Source: Arthrobacter sp. NEB 688 (GTDB taxonomy: Bacteria; Actinomycetota; Actinomycetes; Actinomycetales; Dermatophilaceae). From it: 64,000 nt of DNA. The notes beneath the pieces are model-generated. The model was not told where the DNA came from. It saw only the letters and a list, made by a program, of their open reading frames with translations, and did no database searches. The position numbers and the translations under genes are program-made. Location: NCBI RefSeq assembly GCF_013201035.1, contig NZ_CP053707.1:1674001-1738000 (forward strand). Reading direction: 5' to 3'. Positions 15,936 to 24,335 of the stretch are shown one piece after another; positions within the stretch are counted from its first letter, which is position 1, and each line of letters opens with the position of its first letter.

Positions 15936-17140
15936 AGCGCGGCCCGGAAGATGCGCTCGATGTCGGCGGCGTCGGTGGGGCGCGGGTTCGTCGTGAGGCA
16001 GGCGTCCTCGAGGGAGTTCTCCGAGAGCGTCACGAGGTGCTCCTCGGTGATGCCGAGGGAGCGCAGCGAGCGCGGCACCCCGACCTCGTCGGCCAGCGCG
16101 CGCACCTTCGTCGCGAGGGCCTCGGCGGCCTCGGCGGGAGGCATCCCGTCGACGGCGATCCCGGCGGAGCGTGCGAGCGGCACGAACCGGTCGGGGGAGG
16201 ACGCGGCGTTGTAGCGGATGACGTGCGGCAGGAGGATCCCGTTGATGACGCCGTGCGGGGCGTCCAGGAGACCGCCGACCTGGTGGCTCATCGCGTGCGT
16301 CGCGCCGAGGATCGCGTTGGTGAAGGCGAGCCCCGCGGCCAGCGCAGCCTCGGCCATCCCGGTGCGGGCCTCGGGGTCGTCGGGCCTGCGCATCGTCTGC
16401 ACGAGGTGCTGGTCGACCAGGCCGACGGCGTTGAGGGCGTGGACGTCGGCGAGGGCGTTGTGCGCCCGCGACACGAAGGCCTCGATCCCGTGGGTCAGGG
16501 CGTCGAGACCGGTGGCCGCGTTGAGCCACTCGGGCATCGTCGTCAGCAGGCGCGGGTCCGTGATCGAGATGTCGGGCACGAGCGCGCGTCCCATGATCGT
16601 CACCTTCACGTGGCGCGTGGTGTCGGTGACGATGCAGAACTGGCTGACGTCGGCGCCGGTGCCGGACGTGGTCGGCACCATGAGCGTCGGCGGGATCTCG
16701 CGGTGCACCTGGTCGACGCCCCGGTAGTCGAGGATCGAGCCGCCGTTGCCGGCGAGCACGGCGACCCCCTTGGCGGCGTCCATCGCGGAGCCGCCGCCGA
16801 GGCCGATGATGACGTCGCAGTCGTTGGCCCGGTAGAGGTCGTGCGCGGCGGCGACCTCGACGTCGCGCGGGTTGGGCGAGACGTCGCTGCACACGACGGG
16901 GGAGAGGCCGACCTCGCGCAGGTGGCCGAGCAGCTCGTGGGCCCAGCCCGCCTCGACGAGCCCGGGGTCGGTGACGACGAACGGCCGGCGTGCCCCGAGC
17001 CGACGGGCGGCGTACCCGGCCTCGGCGAGCGCGCCGATCCCGAAGACGATCTCCGGGGCCTGGAACTTGACGAGCGCGGACGCGTCGAGCGGCCACGTCG
17101 TGGTCGTGGTCCCGGCTCCGTTGCCGCCCAGCGCCGTCAT
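15932..17140 (-). CDS. Iron-containing alcohol dehydrogenase, ErcA-like
   Basis: 402-aa family III ADH. Motifs: GLGGGSAMDAAKG (nucleotide), TSGTGADVSQF, the Asp ligand in TGLDALTHGIEAF, and His ligands in GATHAMSHQVGG and DAPHG, so the metal site looks intact. It resembles ErcA, an ADH-like protein with a regulatory role in alcohol oxidation in pseudomonads. It is translationally coupled to the sensor kinase, making a three-gene regulatory unit. It may be a sensor, an enzyme or both. Confidence 0.85.
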   Translation of the reverse strand: MTALGGNGAGTTTTTWPLDASALVKFQAPEIVFGIGALAEAGYAARRLGARRPFVVTDPGLVEAGWAHELLGHLREVGLSPVVCSDVSPNPRDVEVAAAHDLYRANDCDVIIGLGGGSAMDAAKGVAVLAGNGGSILDYRGVDQVHREIPPTLMVPTTSGTGADVSQFCIVTDTTRHVKVTIMGRALVPDISITDPRLLTTMPEWLNAATGLDALTHGIEAFVSRAHNALADVHALNAVGLVDQHLVQTMRRPDDPEARTGMAEAALAAGLAFTNAILGATHAMSHQVGGLLDAPHGVINGILLPHVIRYNAASSPDRFVPLARSAGIAVDGMPPAEAAEALATKVRALADEVGVPRSLRSLGITEEHLVTLSENSLEDACLTTNPRPTDAADIERIFRAAL

Positions 17141-17247
17141 CCCGGCCCTCCTGGCCCCTCGGGTGCAGCCACGGTAACCCTCGCGGCGAGGTCGCGCACC
17201 CGTCCGCCCGGGTCGTGACCGGGACCGGCCAGACCCTCTCCGATCGG

Positions 17248-17913
17248 TCAGGTCGCGTGTCCTTCGGCGAGGGTCCCACCCTCCACCGAGACGACCTCGA
17301 GGACCGCGATGCGCGCCGGGGGGAGGGAGGTGGCCCCGACGACGCGGATCCGGGCGCGGTCGGTGGCGGACCACGTGGCCCCGGTCTCGCGCGTGCCGTC
17401 GGTCGAGTGCACGACCAGCGCGTAGCGCCCCGTGCTCGGCAGATCGAGCACCTCGAGGGCCAGCTGGGTCCCCCAGGGGCGGGGGGCGAGATCGGCGCGG
17501 CCCGTGGTGCCGGAGCCGGGCGCCGGGGCGAGCGCGATGGCGGCTGCGACGGGGGGTGGGTCCTGGGGACCGTCGAGGCGTGCCCCGAGCGCGACGCCCC
17601 CCACGAGGGCGACGGTCGCCGCGAGCGCGCCCAGGGCGAGCGTGCGGCGGCGACCGGCGCGGCGCTGCGCCGCCACGGCCAGGAGGAGGGGCGCGAGGTC
17701 CCCCGGCGGGGCGCCGTCCGTGGCGGGTCGGGCCCACTCCTGCGGGGGGACGCGGCGCAGGAGGCCCGCCACCGGCGTCGAGGCCTCGACCTCGGCCCGG
17801 CACACGGGGCACCCGTCCAGGTGGGCGCCGAAGCGGGCACGGTCGGCGGCGTCGAGCCCGCCGAGCACCCACGGCCCGAGCAGGTGCCTCAGCTCGTCGT
17901 GGTCCTCGGTCAC
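17248..17913 (-). CDS. RskA-like anti-sigma factor
   Basis: 221-aa membrane anti-sigma factor. A zinc-finger ASD (HLDGCPVC, HxxxCxxC) near residue 30 precedes one TM helix (TLALGALAATVALVGGVALG) and an extracytoplasmic beta-rich domain of the RskA type (PRPWGTQLALEV, TSLPPARIAVLEVV). The GTG start overlaps the sigma stop by 3 bp. It should hold the adjacent sigma factor at the membrane until proteolysis. Confidence 0.88.
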   Translation of the reverse strand: MTEDHDELRHLLGPWVLGGLDAADRARFGAHLDGCPVCRAEVEASTPVAGLLRRVPPQEWARPATDGAPPGDLAPLLLAVAAQRRAGRRRTLALGALAATVALVGGVALGARLDGPQDPPPVAAAIALAPAPGSGTTGRADLAPRPWGTQLALEVLDLPSTGRYALVVHSTDGTRETGATWSATDRARIRVVGATSLPPARIAVLEVVSVEGGTLAEGHAT

Positions 17914-18431
17914 CGGGTGACTCCCATCTCCTCGAAGGCGACGCGCAGGGCGCGCACCGCGTAGTGGCTGCGTGACTTGACCGTGCCCTCCGGCACCCCG
18001 AGCCGGGCGGCCGCCTGGCGCACGGACAGGCCCTCGTGGAAGAGCAGCCGCACCACCTCCCGGTGGTCCGGCCGCAGCCGCCCGAGCGCCTCCGCGACGA
18101 GCCAGCCGTCGACGGCCTCCTCCAGGCCGTCCTCCTCGGGCAGGGCGCCCAGGACCGAGCCGTCGTCGAGGAGCTCGGGCCGGCGGCCGGCGGAGCGCCA
18201 GGCGTCGGTCGCGACGTTGCGGGCGACGGTCAGGAGGTAGGCCCGCACCTCCCGCTCGTCGCGCCCCGCCTCGAGCCGGCCGATGGTCCGCCACACCCGC
18301 AGGAAGGTCTCCTGCAGGAGGTCGTCGGCCACCTGCGGGGAGGCCGCCCGTCGACGCAGGTACGCCAGCACCGCAGGGGCGTGCGCGGCGTACACCGTGG
18401 CGAGGGCGGCCTCGTCCGCCGGAGGGGTCAT
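17910..18431 (-). CDS. ECF RNA polymerase sigma factor
   Basis: 173-aa sigma-70 of the ECF type. Region 2 (AVLAYLRRRA, VADDLLQETFLRVW) and region 4 (LRPDHREVVRLLFHEGLSVRQAAARLG, PEGTVKSRSHYAVRALR). ATG 18431 is chosen; in-frame upstream codons have no ribosome site. Its cognate anti-sigma overlaps downstream, and a secreted protein gene ends 19 nt upstream on the same strand. Confidence 0.9.
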   Translation of the reverse strand: MTPPADEAALATVYAAHAPAVLAYLRRRAASPQVADDLLQETFLRVWRTIGRLEAGRDEREVRAYLLTVARNVATDAWRSAGRRPELLDDGSVLGALPEEDGLEEAVDGWLVAEALGRLRPDHREVVRLLFHEGLSVRQAAARLGVPEGTVKSRSHYAVRALRVAFEEMGVTR

Positions 18432-18450
18432 GGGGGAGATGGTGGCGCGC

Positions 18451-19116
18451 TCAGGGTCCGGTGACCACGAAGTCGACCGAGGCCACGCGCGACGCGAGCC
18501 CGAGGGCCCGCAGGTCACGGGCGTCGACGTCACCGTCACCGTCGGCGTCCGGCACCACGGCCGGCGCGTCGTCGTAGCGGCCGTCCTGGTCGAGGTCGTC
18601 GACGACGGCCGCGAGGATGGTCGAGCGCGTGCTCGTGCCGAAGGACGGGGCGCCGACGATCCACGTGTCCATCACCGACACCCGGTCGGGCCGGAGGTCG
18701 GTCAGGGCGGTGAGGTTGAACAGGCCGGCGAGGTTCTGCCCGGCACCGGCACCGATCGCGGTGGTCGAGTCGAGGACGACCAGGCCGGGCAGCGCCTCGT
18801 CGGCGCCGGGGGCGAAGGCGCCGGGGAAGGGCGCGGTGCTCGCGTGGGCGGCCGGACCGGTCAGCTGCGGGGAGAAGCCCGACCGGGCCAGGGCGTCCCG
18901 GCCGTGCACGGTGACGCGCAGGTCGACCGCCCAGCCGCGGCCCGCGACCCCCACGACGTCCTGCCGGGCGGGGGCCACGATCCGCACCTCGGCGGCCCGT
19001 TCGGTGTGGTGGTCCCCGTCCCCGTCCGCGACGGCGGGTGTCGTGGTGCCCACGGCGACCGCGACGACGGCGGCGGTGCTCGTGACGGCGATGGCCAGTG
19101 CGGTGCTTGGTCCCAT
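18451..19116 (-). CDS. Secreted protein with dockerin/EF-hand-like Ca loops
   Basis: 221 aa. Signal peptide (ALAIAVTSTAAVVAVAVG, cleavage near AVA-DGDG). The mature part contains an acidic DGDGD patch and two calcium-loop-like segments near the C-terminus (DLDQDGRYDD and DADGDGDVDARDLR), like a dockerin or thrombospondin loop pair. There is a strong GAGGAGGA ribosome site. It lies just upstream of the sigma/anti-sigma pair and may be part of that signalling unit or a target. No enzyme motif. Confidence 0.7.
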   Translation of the reverse strand: MGPSTALAIAVTSTAAVVAVAVGTTTPAVADGDGDHHTERAAEVRIVAPARQDVVGVAGRGWAVDLRVTVHGRDALARSGFSPQLTGPAAHASTAPFPGAFAPGADEALPGLVVLDSTTAIGAGAGQNLAGLFNLTALTDLRPDRVSVMDTWIVGAPSFGTSTRSTILAAVVDDLDQDGRYDDAPAVVPDADGDGDVDARDLRALGLASRVASVDFVVTGP

Positions 19117-19218
19117 GGTCTCCTCCTCGGCCGGCGGGTCCGTCCCGCCGTCGCAGGGAGGTACGCCGGCACGGCCCGGACGGTTCACCGGGCGGCCGGG
19201 TCCTCGGCGGGGCCGGCG

Positions 19219-20499
19219 TCAGGCGCCCGTGGGGAGGGCGCGCTCCTGCCGCAGCGCGGGGAGGTAGCACAGCGCTCCGAGGACGCTGAAGGCCCCGGCG
19301 ACGAGGATGCCGGTCGCGGTGCTCGTCGCCTCGGCGAGGGGGCCGAGCACGAGCAGCCCGAGGCTGTAGCAGCCGCCCCCGACCATCGAGTTGATCGACA
19401 GCACCGTCGTGCGGTTGCCGGCGTCGGCCTGCCGGTGCAGGAGCGTGCTGTGCACCGGGCCGGCGGTGCCGTGCAGCGTGTAGACGACGAAGAACGCCGT
19501 GACGAGCCCGACCGGGCCGGTCATGAGCGCCATGACGACGACGAACCCGCCCTGGAGGACGCGGGAGGCGATGGCCGTCCAGGTCACGCCGACCCGCCGG
19601 GCGACCAGGGCCGCGGCGGCCGAGCCGGCCGCGAACAGCCCCCACGCCACGGCGGACACCGGGCCCATGAGCGCGCCGGCCTCGGTCTCGCCCCCGACGA
19701 GCTCGGACAGGCGGACGGGCAGGAAGGTCTCGAAGGCGATCATCCCGACGCTCCAGAAGACCTCGACGAGGACGAGCGCGCGCAGCACGCGGTTGCGCCC
19801 GAGCAGGCGCAGGGCCGCCGCCACGACCCGCGGCGCCTCGCGGGCGGAGTCCAGGGCCCGCCGCACGCCGCGCGCGTCGACGTGGGTGCGCGGCTCGCGC
19901 AGGAGCAGGAGGGTGGCGACGAGGTTGAGGGCGACGAAGACGAGGGAGAGGCAGTAGGCGTTCTCGAGCGCGGTGAGGGTGCCGACGGGGTGCCAGGCGA
20001 TGACGCCGCCGGAGACGACCGCGCCGGTGGCGATGGCCGCGCCGAGCACGGTGCCGGCGCGCGCCAGGCCCCGCTCGACGGCGACCCCGGGGTCGTCGGC
20101 CTGGGCGGTGTCGACGTACCAGGACTCCAGCGGCCCGGAGTCGAGCGCCCGGAAGACGCCCTGGAGCAGCAGGGCCACGCAGAACGCGGCGAAGGTGTGC
20201 GCCGTGACGAAGACGACCGCGGACAGCAGCGCGACGAGGCTCGAGGCGACGAGCAGCGGGCGGCGCCCGAGGGCGTCCGCGAAGCCGCCGGTCGGCAGCT
20301 CGAGCGCGAGGACGACGAAGCCCTGCATCGAGAGGATGACGCCGAGCTGGGCCAGGGACATGCCCCGCTCGAGGGCGAGGAGCGTCGTCACGCCGATGAC
20401 GAGGCCGACGGGGAACCAGCGGGTGAAGGTGAGCAGGAGCAGGACGCGCAGCGCCTGCGCCGCCCCGAGCGTGGCCGTGGTCCGCGCCGGCGCGCTCAC
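19219..20499 (-). CDS. MFS transporter
   Basis: 426-aa major facilitator with about 12 hydrophobic segments. The cytoplasmic loop motif GGFADALGRRPLL (motif A-like) follows TM2. It starts at a GTG overlapping the ArsR-family regulator stop by 4 bp, so the regulator probably controls it. The likely role is drug or metabolite export; substrate unknown. Confidence 0.87.
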   Translation of the reverse strand: MSAPARTTATLGAAQALRVLLLLTFTRWFPVGLVIGVTTLLALERGMSLAQLGVILSMQGFVVLALELPTGGFADALGRRPLLVASSLVALLSAVVFVTAHTFAAFCVALLLQGVFRALDSGPLESWYVDTAQADDPGVAVERGLARAGTVLGAAIATGAVVSGGVIAWHPVGTLTALENAYCLSLVFVALNLVATLLLLREPRTHVDARGVRRALDSAREAPRVVAAALRLLGRNRVLRALVLVEVFWSVGMIAFETFLPVRLSELVGGETEAGALMGPVSAVAWGLFAAGSAAAALVARRVGVTWTAIASRVLQGGFVVVMALMTGPVGLVTAFFVVYTLHGTAGPVHSTLLHRQADAGNRTTVLSINSMVGGGCYSLGLLVLGPLAEATSTATGILVAGAFSVLGALCYLPALRQERALPTGA

Positions 20500-21110
20500 C
20501 GCTGCTCGCCGCCCCGCGGGGCGCGGTCGAGGTCGACCGGGTACATGACGGCATAGACGGCGACCCGGCGGGCCGAGGGGTTGCCCTGGCCGACGCGGCG
20601 GTAGCGCGCGACGACGTCGTCGAGCTCCTGGCGCAGGGCTCGGGCCTGGTCGGGGGTGGCGACGACCCACGAGTCGTCCATCCCCATCGCGTCGCGCCAG
20701 TCGGTGGGCCACGCCGACTCGACGTCGAGCCAGCGCTCGTAGCGCTCGCCGAGGTGGCGGGAGTAGTCGCGCTGGAGCCAGCCGAGCGCGCTCTCGGCGT
20801 CGTCGTCGCCCGCGAAGTCGCTGGGCTCCCACTGGTGGCTCTCGGTGGCGGCGCGCCACAGCCGGCGCTTGCCCTCGCCGTCGCCGGTGTCGGCGACGAG
20901 CCCGACGGACTCCAGGCGACGCAGGTGGTAGGAGGTGGCGCCGGAGTTGGTCCCGAGCGCCGCGGCGAGGTCGGTGGCCGTCGCGGGGCCGCCGACCCGC
21001 AGCGCCGAGAGGAGCCGGCTGCGCAGGGGGTGGGCCAGGGTCTTCAGGGACGCGGCGTCGAGCCGCAGGCCGGTCAGGTGGCCGTCATCGGTGGGCTCCG
21101 GAGGGGTCAT
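20496..21110 (-). CDS. ArsR/HTH_20-type winged-helix regulator
   Basis: 204 aa. The winged helix ([43 protein letters not shown]) is at residues ~18-80, followed by a long C-terminal region with WxxD-rich helices. No metal-binding Cys motif is seen in the recognition helix, so it is probably not a metal sensor. Its ATG lies 1 nt from a four-copy operator array, arguing for autorepression and control of the coupled MFS gene. Confidence 0.88.
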   Translation of the reverse strand: MTPPEPTDDGHLTGLRLDAASLKTLAHPLRSRLLSALRVGGPATATDLAAALGTNSGATSYHLRRLESVGLVADTGDGEGKRRLWRAATESHQWEPSDFAGDDDAESALGWLQRDYSRHLGERYERWLDVESAWPTDWRDAMGMDDSWVVATPDQARALRQELDDVVARYRRVGQGNPSARRVAVYAVMYPVDLDRAPRGGEQR

Positions 21111-21111
21111 G

Positions 21112-21158
21112 TGTGCACAGTACCTGTGCACAGTTTGTTTGCACAAGAGTGGTGCACG
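21112..21158. promoter_or_regulatory. Four-copy TGTGCACA operator array, 13-bp period
   Basis: Palindromic 8-mers TGTGCACA (21112-21119), TGTGCACA (21125-21132), TTTGCACA (21138-21145) and GGTGCACG (21151-21158) recur at exactly 13 bp. A weak fifth copy, TGTGGACG, follows at 21164. A minus-strand promoter (-35 TTGTGC at 21146-21141, 18-nt spacer, -10 TACTGT at 21122-21117) is embedded, so binding would shut off the adjacent regulator/MFS operon. The transcript would be nearly leaderless. Confidence 0.7.
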
Positions 21159-21245
21159 AAGGATGTGGACGGCGTCGGTGCAGGTCAGGTGGCCTGTCGC
21201 GACGATTTGGGGGAGCGGGCCGGGGGTCCGTAGCATGGACGACTG

Positions 21246-21301
21246 GTGTGCCGTGCGCTGTCACGAGGGCCGTCGCTCCCTCGCGGGAGCACTCGGCACA
21301 C
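21246..21301 (+). ncRNA. Structured 5' leader of rplM-rpsI
   Basis: GTGTGCCG (21246-21253) pairs with CGGCACAC (21294-21301) and encloses an inner hairpin, GCTCCC-TCGC-GGGAGC (21275-21290). A -10-like TAGCAT at 21231-21236 would start transcription near the foot of the stem. This resembles a ribosomal-protein autoregulatory leader; assignment to a named family needs a covariance search. Confidence 0.4.
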
Positions 21302-21330
21302 GCCATCCGACCCGCAACAAGAGGACTCTC

Positions 21331-21774
21331 ATGCGTACCTTCACCCCGAAGCCGGGCGACGTGACCCGCGCGTGGCACGTCATCGACGCCACCGACGTCG
21401 TGCTCGGCCGGCTCGCGAGCCAGGCCGCCGTGCTGCTCCGCGGCAAGCACAAGGCGACCTTCGCGCCGCACGTCGACACCGGTGACTTCGTCATCATCAT
21501 CAACGCCGACAAGGTCGCCCTGACCGGCGCCAAGGCCGAGAAGAAGAAGGCCTACCGCCACTCGGGTTTCCCGGGCGGTCTCCGCTCGACCTCCTACACC
21601 GAGCTGCTCGCCAAGAGCCCGGAGAAGGCCGTCGAGAAGGCGATCCGCGGGATGGTCCCCAAGACCTCCCTCGGTCGCCAGCAGCTGACCAAGCTCAAGG
21701 TCTACCGCGGCGCCGAGCACCCCCACGCTGCCCAGCAGCCCAAGCCCTTCGAGATCACCCAGGTGGCCCAGTGA
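21331..21774 (+). CDS. rplM: 50S ribosomal protein L13
   Basis: 147-aa L13, normal length. Typical segments: [45 protein letters not shown], and the C-terminal [17 protein letters not shown]. The ATG at 21331 follows AAGAGGA. The stop overlaps the rpsI start (TGATG), the usual L13-S9 operon. Confidence 0.98.
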   Translation: MRTFTPKPGDVTRAWHVIDATDVVLGRLASQAAVLLRGKHKATFAPHVDTGDFVIIINADKVALTGAKAEKKKAYRHSGFPGGLRSTSYTELLAKSPEKAVEKAIRGMVPKTSLGRQQLTKLKVYRGAEHPHAAQQPKPFEITQVAQ

Positions 21775-22286
21775 TGTCCGAGAACGCCCAGATCGACGAG
21801 ACCGCCGGGACGGACGTCAACGACGCCCCCGTCACCGAGTACACCTCCGAGTCCGACGGCACCGTCGCGACCGAGGCGACCCGCCGCCCGAGCGCCTCGG
21901 CGCCCGGTGGCGCGACCGGCCGCCGCAAGCAGGCCGTCGCCCGCGTCCGCATCGTCCCGGGCAGCGGCGAGTGGAAGATCAACGGCCGCTCGCTCGAGCA
22001 GTACTTCCCGAACAAGGTCCACCAGCAGATCGTCAACGAGCCGCTCAAGGTCCTCGAGCTCGACGGCGCCTACGACGTCCTCGTGCGCGTCCACGGCGGT
22101 GGCCCCTCGGGTCAGGCCGGGGCCGTCCGCCTCGGTGTCGCACGCTCGCTCAACGGGGTCGACGAGGAGCTGAACCGCCCGGCGCTCAAGAAGGCCGGCC
22201 TGCTCACCCGTGACGCCCGCGTCCCCGAGCGCAAGAAGGCGGGTCTCAAGAAGGCCCGCAAGGCGCCGCAGTACAGCAAGCGCTGA
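21774..22286 (+). CDS. rpsI: 30S ribosomal protein S9
   Basis: 170-aa S9. The conserved core starts at about residue 46 ([16 protein letters not shown]) and ends with the hallmark RKAPQYSKR, whose C-terminal Arg reaches the P-site tRNA. The N-terminus carries an acidic Thr/Ser-rich extension of ~45 residues, common in actinobacteria and absent in E. coli. Confidence 0.98.
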   Translation: MSENAQIDETAGTDVNDAPVTEYTSESDGTVATEATRRPSASAPGGATGRRKQAVARVRIVPGSGEWKINGRSLEQYFPNKVHQQIVNEPLKVLELDGAYDVLVRVHGGGPSGQAGAVRLGVARSLNGVDEELNRPALKKAGLLTRDARVPERKKAGLKKARKAPQYSKR

Positions 22287-22308
22287 TCCGCCCCTCGCGG
22301 AACGAGCC

Positions 22309-22339
22309 GACGGCGGCACCCCTCGCGGGTGCCGCCGTC
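22309..22339 (+). terminator. Terminator after rpsI
   Basis: 13-bp perfect stem (22309-22321 with 22327-22339), 5-nt loop, 22 nt after the rpsI stop and before glmM. No clear T-run, as is usual at this GC content. Confidence 0.6.
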
Positions 22340-22401
22340 GCCGTGTCCGGGCCCGCCACGCGGTAGGTTCGGTCGCTGCCCCACCACCGAAAGGCCCCTC
22401 C

Positions 22402-23748
22402 ATGTCCCGTCTCTTCGGCACCGACGGCGTGCGCGGTCTCGCGAACCGCGACATCACCGTCGAGCTCGCGCTCGACCTGAGCATCGCCGCGGCCCACGTC
22501 CTCGGTGACGCCGACCGCCGTTCCGGCCGTCGGCCTCGTGCGGTCGTCGGGCGCGACCCCCGGGCCAGCGGCGAGTTCCTCTCCGCCGCGGTCACCGCGG
22601 GCCTGGCCTCGGCCGGTGTCGACGTGCACGACGTGGGCGTGCTGCCGACCCCGGCGGTCGCCTTCCTCACCGCCGACATGGGCGCGACCTTCGGCGTGAT
22701 GCTCTCCGCGTCGCACAACCCGATGCCCGACAACGGCATCAAGTTCTTCGCCGAGGGCGGGCACAAGCTGCCCGACGCGCTCGAGGACGAGATCGCCGCC
22801 CGCATCGGGCAGGACTGGGACCGCCCGCAGGGCGCCGAGGTCGGCCGCATCCAGAGCAACCGCGCCGGGCAGGCCCGGTACGTCGCGCACCTGCTGCGCA
22901 CGCTGCCCAACCGCCTGGACGGCCTGACCGTCGTCATCGACGGCGCGCACGGCGCCGCGAGCGCGGTCTCGCCCGAGGTCTTCCGGCTCGCCGGGGCCGA
23001 CGTCGTCGAGATCGGCACCGACCCCGACGGCCTCAACATCAACGACGGCTACGGCTCGACCCACCTCGACCGGCTCAAGGCCGCCGTCCTCGAGCGCGGC
23101 GCCGACCTCGGCATCGCCCACGACGGCGACGCCGACCGCTGCCTGGCGGTGGGCCACGACGGCCGCGAGGTCGACGGCGACCAGATCATGGCCGTCCTCG
23201 CCGTCGCCCTCAAGGAGCGCGGCGTGCTGCGCGAGAACACCCTCGTCGCCACCGTCATGAGCAACCTCGGCCTCATCCAGGCGATGGAGCGCGAGGGGAT
23301 CAAGGTGCGCCAGACCGGGGTCGGCGACCGCTACGTCCTCGAGGAGATGCGCCGCGCCGGCTACTCCCTCGGCGGCGAGCAGTCCGGGCACGTCATCATG
23401 CTCGAGCACGGCACGACCGGCGACGGGGTCCTCACCGGCCTCATGCTCGCGGCCCGCGTCAACGAGACCGGCCGCCCCATCGCGGAGCTCGCGACCGTCA
23501 TGGCGCGCCTGCCGCAGGTGCTCGTCAACGTCAAGGGCGTCGACAAGGCGCGCGTCGAGAGCGACGAGGTGCTCCAGGCCGCCGTGCGCTCCGAGGTGGA
23601 GGCGCTCGCCGGTTCCGGCCGGGTGCTGCTGCGCAAGTCCGGCACCGAGCCGGTCGTCCGCGTCATGGTCGAGGCCGCCACCGAGGAGCACGCCCGCGAG
23701 GTGTGCGACCGGCTCTGCGCCGTCGTCAAGGAGCGTCTGGCCCTGTGA
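22402..23748 (+). CDS. glmM: Phosphoglucosamine mutase
   Basis: 448 aa. GlmM interconverts glucosamine-6-P and glucosamine-1-P for UDP-GlcNAc and peptidoglycan. Begins [12 protein letters not shown]. The phosphoserine loop is [11 protein letters not shown] near residue 105, the metal loop is [11 protein letters not shown], and the sugar-binding loop is GGEQSGH, with [12 protein letters not shown] at the C-terminus. Location after rplM-rpsI is the normal actinobacterial order. Confidence 0.98.
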   Translation: MSRLFGTDGVRGLANRDITVELALDLSIAAAHVLGDADRRSGRRPRAVVGRDPRASGEFLSAAVTAGLASAGVDVHDVGVLPTPAVAFLTADMGATFGVMLSASHNPMPDNGIKFFAEGGHKLPDALEDEIAARIGQDWDRPQGAEVGRIQSNRAGQARYVAHLLRTLPNRLDGLTVVIDGAHGAASAVSPEVFRLAGADVVEIGTDPDGLNINDGYGSTHLDRLKAAVLERGADLGIAHDGDADRCLAVGHDGREVDGDQIMAVLAVALKERGVLRENTLVATVMSNLGLIQAMEREGIKVRQTGVGDRYVLEEMRRAGYSLGGEQSGHVIMLEHGTTGDGVLTGLMLAARVNETGRPIAELATVMARLPQVLVNVKGVDKARVESDEVLQAAVRSEVEALAGSGRVLLRKSGTEPVVRVMVEAATEEHAREVCDRLCAVVKERLAL

Positions 23749-23750
23749 GC

Positions 23751-23778
23751 GCGGCGTCGTCCGGGACCCGGACGCCGC
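23751..23778 (+). terminator. Hairpin after glmM
   Basis: GCGGCGTC (23751-23758) and GACGCCGC (23771-23778) form an 8-bp stem just after the glmM stop. Confidence 0.45.
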
Positions 23779-23854
23779 CACGACCGGGGAATGACCCCGG
23801 CGGCCGGACGGTTGGCCTCGATGACCACCTTGTCGACATCGAAGGAGAGCCTCC

Positions 23855-24280
23855 GTGCCCCACGAGTCCGTGACCAAGAAGTTCTACAGCATCTCCGCCA
23901 CCTCCACCGGCGGCCGTGACGGCCACACCAAGAGCGCCGACGGCACCGTCGACGTGAAGCTGGGCAAGCCGAGCACCTCGAACCCGGTCGCCAACCCGGA
24001 GACGCTCTTCGCCGCCGGCTACGCCGCCTGCTACAACGGTGCGCTCGCGCACGTGGCCCAGCAGGACGGCGTCGACGTGTCCGGCGCGGAGACGACCGCG
24101 GACGTGACCCTCGGCGAGACCGCCACGGGTGTCGGCCTGGCCGTCGAGATCGTCACGACCATCCCGGGTGTCGACGCGGAGACCGCGCAGGCCCTCGCGG
24201 ACAAGGCGCACGAGTTCTGCCCCTACAGCAAGGCGACCCGCGGCAACATCGACGTCACCGTCGTCGGCAAGCCCGCCTGA
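23855..24280 (+). CDS. OsmC/Ohr-family organic hydroperoxide reductase
   Basis: 141-aa thiol peroxidase of the Ohr type. Both redox Cys are present, in AACYNGAL (residue ~60) and HEFCPYSKA (residue ~125). It detoxifies organic hydroperoxides using lipoyl or bacillithiol/mycothiol-type reductants. A GTG start follows GAAGGAG. Single gene, ended by a bidirectional hairpin. Confidence 0.9.
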   Translation: MPHESVTKKFYSISATSTGGRDGHTKSADGTVDVKLGKPSTSNPVANPETLFAAGYAACYNGALAHVAQQDGVDVSGAETTADVTLGETATGVGLAVEIVTTIPGVDAETAQALADKAHEFCPYSKATRGNIDVTVVGKPA

Positions 24281-24297
24281 CGCCCCCCGCACCACCC

Positions 24298-24335
24298 CAC
24301 CGGCCTCCTCCCGTCACGACGGGAGGAGGCCGGTG
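24298..24335. terminator. Shared terminator of converging ohr and lhgO
   Basis: A 17-bp perfect stem (24298-24314 with 24319-24335) with a 4-nt loop. It overlaps the lhgO stop codon (24314-24316), so it can serve both convergent genes. Confidence 0.65.
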
